Positions 61,124 through 64,000 of a DNA stretch of 64,000 nt are shown in pieces. The DNA comes from Bacillota bacterium (GTDB taxonomy: Bacteria > Bacillota > Clostridia > Lachnospirales > Lachnospiraceae). A program made the position numbers and the translations under genes. Under the pieces are notes generated by a model, which searched no databases, had not been told where the DNA came from, and saw only the letters and a program-made list of their open reading frames with translations. Location: positions 60,410-124,409 of the forward strand of contig JAEYGZ010000031.1 in the NCBI GenBank assembly GCA_023409535.1. Reading direction: 5' to 3'. Position 1 is the first letter of the stretch, and each line of letters begins with the position of its first letter.

Positions 61124-62584
61124 TTAATATTCACCTTCTATGGCAAAGGCATGATTCATGGGACCGCTGCCCTTTCCCAGGTCAAGTCCTGCCGCCAATG
61201 CACCTGAGATATATCTCTTCGCCTTATCCACTGCCTCATCCAGGTCATCACCCCTGGCAAGATTGGAAGCGATGGCACTGGATAAGGTACATCCGGTACC
61301 GTGGGTATTGGGATTATCAATACGCTTGCCATAGAACCATTGAATACTTCCGTTCCGGTAGAGAAGGTCATTGGCATCATTCAGCTGGTGCCCACCCTTG
61401 CATAATACGGCGCAGCGGTAGGTCTCGCTGATCTTCTTTGCAGCCTCAATCATATCCTGCCGGGTTTTCACCGGTATTCCGGACAGTACCTCGGCCTCCG
61501 GAATGTTGGGTGTCAATAAATCCGCCATAGGAAGCAGGTATTCCTTCAGAATATCCACCGCTTCTTCGCTGATCAGCCTGGAGCCGCTGGTTGCAACCAT
61601 AACAGGGTCCACTACGACATTTTTTGCCTTATATTTTTTCAGAACTTCCGTGATTGTCTTAATTAATCCGCCGGAGGCTACCATTCCTATCTTTACCGCA
61701 TCGGGAAAGATATCGTCAAATATTGCTTCAAGCTGTGCTCTTAAGAACTCGGGAGTTACCTCTGCGATACCGGTTACTCCCAGGGTATTTTGTGCAGTTA
61801 ATGCGGTGATGGCACTCATGGCATAGACTCTGTGGGCAGTCATGGTCTTAATATCTGCCTGAATACCTGCTCCTCCGCTGGAATCACTGCCTGCAATTGT
61901 TAACGCTGTTCTCATCCCCTGCTCAATTCCAGCCTGATAGACTTTTTCCTGTACCATATCCTGTGTTATTTTTTTTAATTCTGCCGTTGCCTGCCGGATA
62001 TCCGGCTGTGCAAATAATGCACTGATGACTGCCGCGCCGCAGATACCGGTTCCTGCAAGCCTTTTCACATTTTCTTTATTGATGCCGCCGATTGCCACCA
62101 CCGGAATGTTCACTGCGCTACAGATTGCCTTTAAGGCAGTATGGCTTACCTCATCCGCGTCTGATTTTGATCCCGTGGGAAATACCGCGCCGACACCCAG
62201 GTAATCCGCACCGCACCGCTCTGCCATCAACGCCTGCTCCACTGTCTGAACAGAAACCCCCAGGATCTTATCCGCACCGATGAGCCTGCGCACATTGCCT
62301 GCTTCCATGTCACTTTGTCCTACATGCACCCCGTCTGCATCCATTGCCAAAGCAATCTCCACAGCATCATTAATTACAAAAGGGACCTGATATTGCTTGC
62401 ACAGTCTTTTTATTTCAATGGCTTCTTCTAAGAATAGTTCATGGTCCAGCTCTTTTTCTCTTAACTGCAGAAAGGTGGCTCCGCCCTTTAAAACCTTCTC
62501 AACCTGGCCGTATAAAGTTTCTTCCCCCAGCCAGGCCCGGTCGGTAACTGCATATAATAACAGCTGCTTCTTATCGCATCTCAT
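61124..62584 (-). CDS. thiED: ThiE-ThiD fusion: thiamine-phosphate synthase / HMP(-P) kinase
   Basis: A 486-aa bifunctional enzyme. Residues 1-215 are ThiE (LLYAVTDRAWLG, GGATFLQLREKELD, INDAVEIALAMDADGVHVGQSD, TGSKSDAD…VVAIGGI), which joins HMP-PP to thiazole-P. Residues about 228-486 are ThiD (TIAGSDSSGGAGIQADIKTMT, VVVDPVMVATSGSRL, NTHGTGCTLSSAIASNLARG), which phosphorylates HMP and HMP-P. A Met-Val-rich linker connects them. The start at 62584 is favoured over 62590 for GGGGA spacing. It stands between thiM and cytX under the TPP riboswitch. Confidence 0.95.
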   Translation of the reverse strand: MRCDKKQLLLYAVTDRAWLGEETLYGQVEKVLKGGATFLQLREKELDHELFLEEAIEIKRLCKQYQVPFVINDAVEIALAMDADGVHVGQSDMEAGNVRRLIGADKILGVSVQTVEQALMAERCGADYLGVGAVFPTGSKSDADEVSHTALKAICSAVNIPVVAIGGINKENVKRLAGTGICGAAVISALFAQPDIRQATAELKKITQDMVQEKVYQAGIEQGMRTALTIAGSDSSGGAGIQADIKTMTAHRVYAMSAITALTAQNTLGVTGIAEVTPEFLRAQLEAIFDDIFPDAVKIGMVASGGLIKTITEVLKKYKAKNVVVDPVMVATSGSRLISEEAVDILKEYLLPMADLLTPNIPEAEVLSGIPVKTRQDMIEAAKKISETYRCAVLCKGGHQLNDANDLLYRNGSIQWFYGKRIDNPNTHGTGCTLSSAIASNLARGDDLDEAVDKAKRYISGALAAGLDLGKGSGPMNHAFAIEGEY

Positions 62585-62662
62585 AATCATTCCCCGTTTC
62601 TATTGTTATAGAAGCAATATCTGCTTACTGCTCAAAGCAGATATCCAATTACAATTAATTTC

Positions 62663-63484
62663 TTAATACAATTCAAATTTAGCTCCCTGATCCAGTGTCT
62701 CTTTGTCCATATGATAAATTGCATCAATGATCCGGTTACGGTAGGTCGCATTGCCGTCCGAGGGCTGCATATTGCTCCAGCCGATCTCTCCCGCCAGACC
62801 CATGGCACATACTGCCGCAGCTGCGGCCTCCAGTTCCTTCCCCGGATTAGCCGTCAGGAAGGCCGTCATCATACCGGACAGCTGACAGCCGGTACCTGTA
62901 ATCTGCCCCATCTCCGGTCTGCCGTTACGAATTACATAGCATTTATCTCCGTCCGCAACCAGATCAATGGCTCCTGTTACTGCGATAATGCTGCCGGTTT
63001 TTTTTGCAAAGCTCTTTACAAAAGTGATCGCTGCCTGCAGGGTCTCTTCGGTAACCTGATCCGCTACATCCGCATCCACCCCTTTGGTACTGCCGCTGCC
63101 AAGGGCAAGGGTTTTAATCTCTGAGATATTTCCGCGGATTACCGTGAATTTCACTTCCTCCATAAGCTTTACCGCCGTCTCGGTTCTGAGCCTGCTGGCG
63201 CCCGCTCCCACCGGATCCAGCAACACCTGATGCCCAAGTTCATTTGCCCTCTTGCCGGCAAGGAACATGGAGGGAATGGTATTCCTGTTCAGGGTTCCGA
63301 TATTAATGTTTAATCCGCCGCAGAGGGAGGTAATCTCTGTTACGTCTGCTTCATCATCCGACATAATCGGGCTTCCTCCGCAGGCAAGCAGGATATTGGC
63401 AACATCATTCACCGTGACATAATTGGTGATGTTATGTACCAGGGGTGCATTCTTTCGAACATGTTCAATACAATTTCCAAACAT
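62663..63484 (-). CDS. thiM: Hydroxyethylthiazole kinase
   Basis: A 273-aa ThiM: PLVHNITNYVTVNDVANILLACGGSPIMSDD, LDPVGAGASRLRTE, VIRGNISEI, ITGTGCQLSGMMTAFL (catalytic Cys). It phosphorylates the thiazole alcohol for salvage. The ribosome site is AGGAG. The gene follows the riboswitch and its terminator directly, so thiazole and HMP salvage are controlled together. No de novo thiamine genes are here. Confidence 0.96.
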   Translation of the reverse strand: MFGNCIEHVRKNAPLVHNITNYVTVNDVANILLACGGSPIMSDDEADVTEITSLCGGLNINIGTLNRNTIPSMFLAGKRANELGHQVLLDPVGAGASRLRTETAVKLMEEVKFTVIRGNISEIKTLALGSGSTKGVDADVADQVTEETLQAAITFVKSFAKKTGSIIAVTGAIDLVADGDKCYVIRNGRPEMGQITGTGCQLSGMMTAFLTANPGKELEAAAAAVCAMGLAGEIGWSNMQPSDGNATYRNRIIDAIYHMDKETLDQGAKFELY

Positions 63485-63541
63485 AATAATTCTCCTCTTT
63501 TCCTATAAAATGTGAATTTGGAAATAGCACCAAGCTTATGC

Positions 63542-63582
63542 AAAATAAAAACTGCATATATACCAGAAAAGTATATATGCAG
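63542..63582 (-). terminator. Riboswitch-controlled terminator
   Basis: On the minus strand CTGCATATATAC (63571-63582) pairs perfectly with GTATATATGCAG (63552-63563), then TTTTTATTTT. It lies between the TPP aptamer and thiM, the expression platform for transcriptional attenuation. Confidence 0.93.
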
Positions 63583-63594
63583 CAATCTGCTTCG

Positions 63595-63682
63595 TATATC
63601 CCTACGTTGGCATTATCCAAATCAGGTTACGGGTTTTAAGCGATCCAGCTTTCTCTCAGCCTGCTTTCTGCAAGCACCCCTT
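63595..63682 (-). ncRNA. TPP riboswitch (THI element)
   Basis: On the minus strand the conserved cores are all visible: GGGGTGC at the 5' end, GGCTGAGAGA, ACCCGT, AACCTGATTTGGATAATGCC and the closing TAGGGA. This is the standard thiamine-pyrophosphate aptamer. Together with the following terminator it shuts off thiM-thiED-cytX when TPP is high. Confidence 0.97.
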
Positions 63683-63698
63683 TTTTGTTTCTGTTGAT

Positions 63699-63727
63699 AT
63701 TATAAACACTCTCATTCTTGGAATCAA
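63699..63727 (-). promoter_or_regulatory. Promoter of the thiamine operon
   Basis: On the minus strand TTGATT (63722-63727) and TATAAT (63699-63704) are 17 bp apart, about 20 bp before the aptamer. The -35 overlaps the last codon of the AI-2E transporter gene. Confidence 0.8.
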
Positions 63728-64000
63728 GTGTTATCTGAATTTTCTTTTTGCCCTTGAGGAAGCTCTTCGCGAAGTCCCAGTATCCCTTCAACCAGAATCT
63801 TTACGTCATCCAGAATATAATCAAATGCACCGGCCTGACACATATTGATCAATACCAGTCCCAGCGGAACTGCCAGAATCATACCAAAGACTCCCTTGAT
63901 CTTATATCCCACATATAAAAGCAGCAGTGTCACCAGCGGATTCATTCCCATGCTGTCACCTACCAGCTTTGGCTGCAAAAGCTGACGCACTATCTGGGTA
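63724..64000 (-). CDS. AI-2E family transporter, C-terminal part (5' end outside window)
   Basis: The frame is open at the right edge and ends at 63724 (about 92 codons visible). The sequence RQLLQPKLVGDSMGMNPLVTLLLLYVGYKIKGVFGMILAVPLGLVLINM is the conserved end of the AI-2E/PerM family of multi-span exporters (PF01594), followed by a charged tail. The substrate is unknown; in other family members Na/H exchange or AI-2 export has been reported. A GTG at 63990 is not the true start. Confidence 0.85.
   Translation of the reverse strand, partial: TQIVRQLLQPKLVGDSMGMNPLVTLLLLYVGYKIKGVFGMILAVPLGLVLINMCQAGAFDYILDDVKILVEGILGLREELPQGQKENSDNT

Noticed and set aside
1..64000. tRNA, rRNA or CRISPR arrays
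   Set aside because: No cloverleaf-like GGTTCGANTCC context, rRNA motif or regularly spaced repeats of 25-40 bp were found on reading the window.

Overview
The window comes from a low-GC, spore-forming Clostridia chromosome, most likely a Lachnospiraceae member (Lachnoclostridium/Anaerocolumna-like). This rests on strong AGGAGG-type ribosome sites, an alpha/beta-type SASP gene, a PdaA-type cortex deacetylase, SLH and BIG2 surface proteins, and lineage-typical families (DUF5685, DUF3877-like). No rRNA, tRNA, CRISPR array or intact transposase was seen. Nearly all genes from 1 to 33 kb and from 46.7 to 64 kb are on the minus strand, apart from a metal-related operon at 14.6-18.1 kb. The block 33.8-46.6 kb is almost all plus strand.

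Region 1 (1-8.4 kb, minus) is a carbohydrate uptake and catabolism operon: ROK regulator, lipoprotein binding protein, two permeases, PHP phosphoesterase and three Gfo/Idh/MocA oxidoreductases, the last running off the left edge. No ATPase is encoded here, so a shared MsiK/MalK-type ATPase is expected elsewhere. A TTGACA-17-TATTCT promoter is bracketed by two near-identical 15-bp direct repeats that look like ROK operators. Region 2 (8.8-14.4 kb, minus) has a HAD hydrolase, a PyrG-like amidotransferase-fold protein lacking the usual His/Glu, an LspA-like protein, a PadR/HAAS pair and a chemotaxis receptor. Region 3 (14.6-18.1 kb, plus) holds a CobW-type GTPase with a His-rich metal loop, a fusion of a degenerate CobW domain to a DUF318 permease, and a DUF1980 (YcgQ-like) partner: a probable metal-handling module.

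Region 4 (18.2-34.8 kb) is envelope-centred. It has a MacAB-like exporter whose adaptor carries a duplicated lipoyl/hairpin module, co-transcribed with an SLH protein; two paralogous secreted proteins of unknown function; a serine hydrolase; a rhomboid-DUF5685-J-protein-membrane protein cluster; and Cu-amine-oxidase-N/BIG2 surface proteins. Region 5 (34.8-46.6 kb, plus) is AT-rich and mosaic. It contains small membrane proteins, a GNAT gene behind a 19-aa leader peptide with mutually exclusive hairpins (a translational attenuator), and an HTH-response regulator-intramembrane kinase-ABC antimicrobial-peptide module. Relics of neighbouring genes sit on both sides, pointing to duplication or insertion. 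It is followed by a DUF2089/SHOCT/YvlD-like envelope-stress operon and a YqeY protein.

Region 6 (46.7-64 kb, minus) carries a tail-anchored DUF3877-like protein, an MBL hydrolase, a sugar epimerase, a GH35-like glycosidase, SASP, PdaA, a C39-like peptidase, a complete Opp/Dpp peptide transporter, and a TPP-riboswitch operon (thiM, thiE-thiD fusion, cytX). The C-terminal end of an AI-2E family transporter lies at the right edge.
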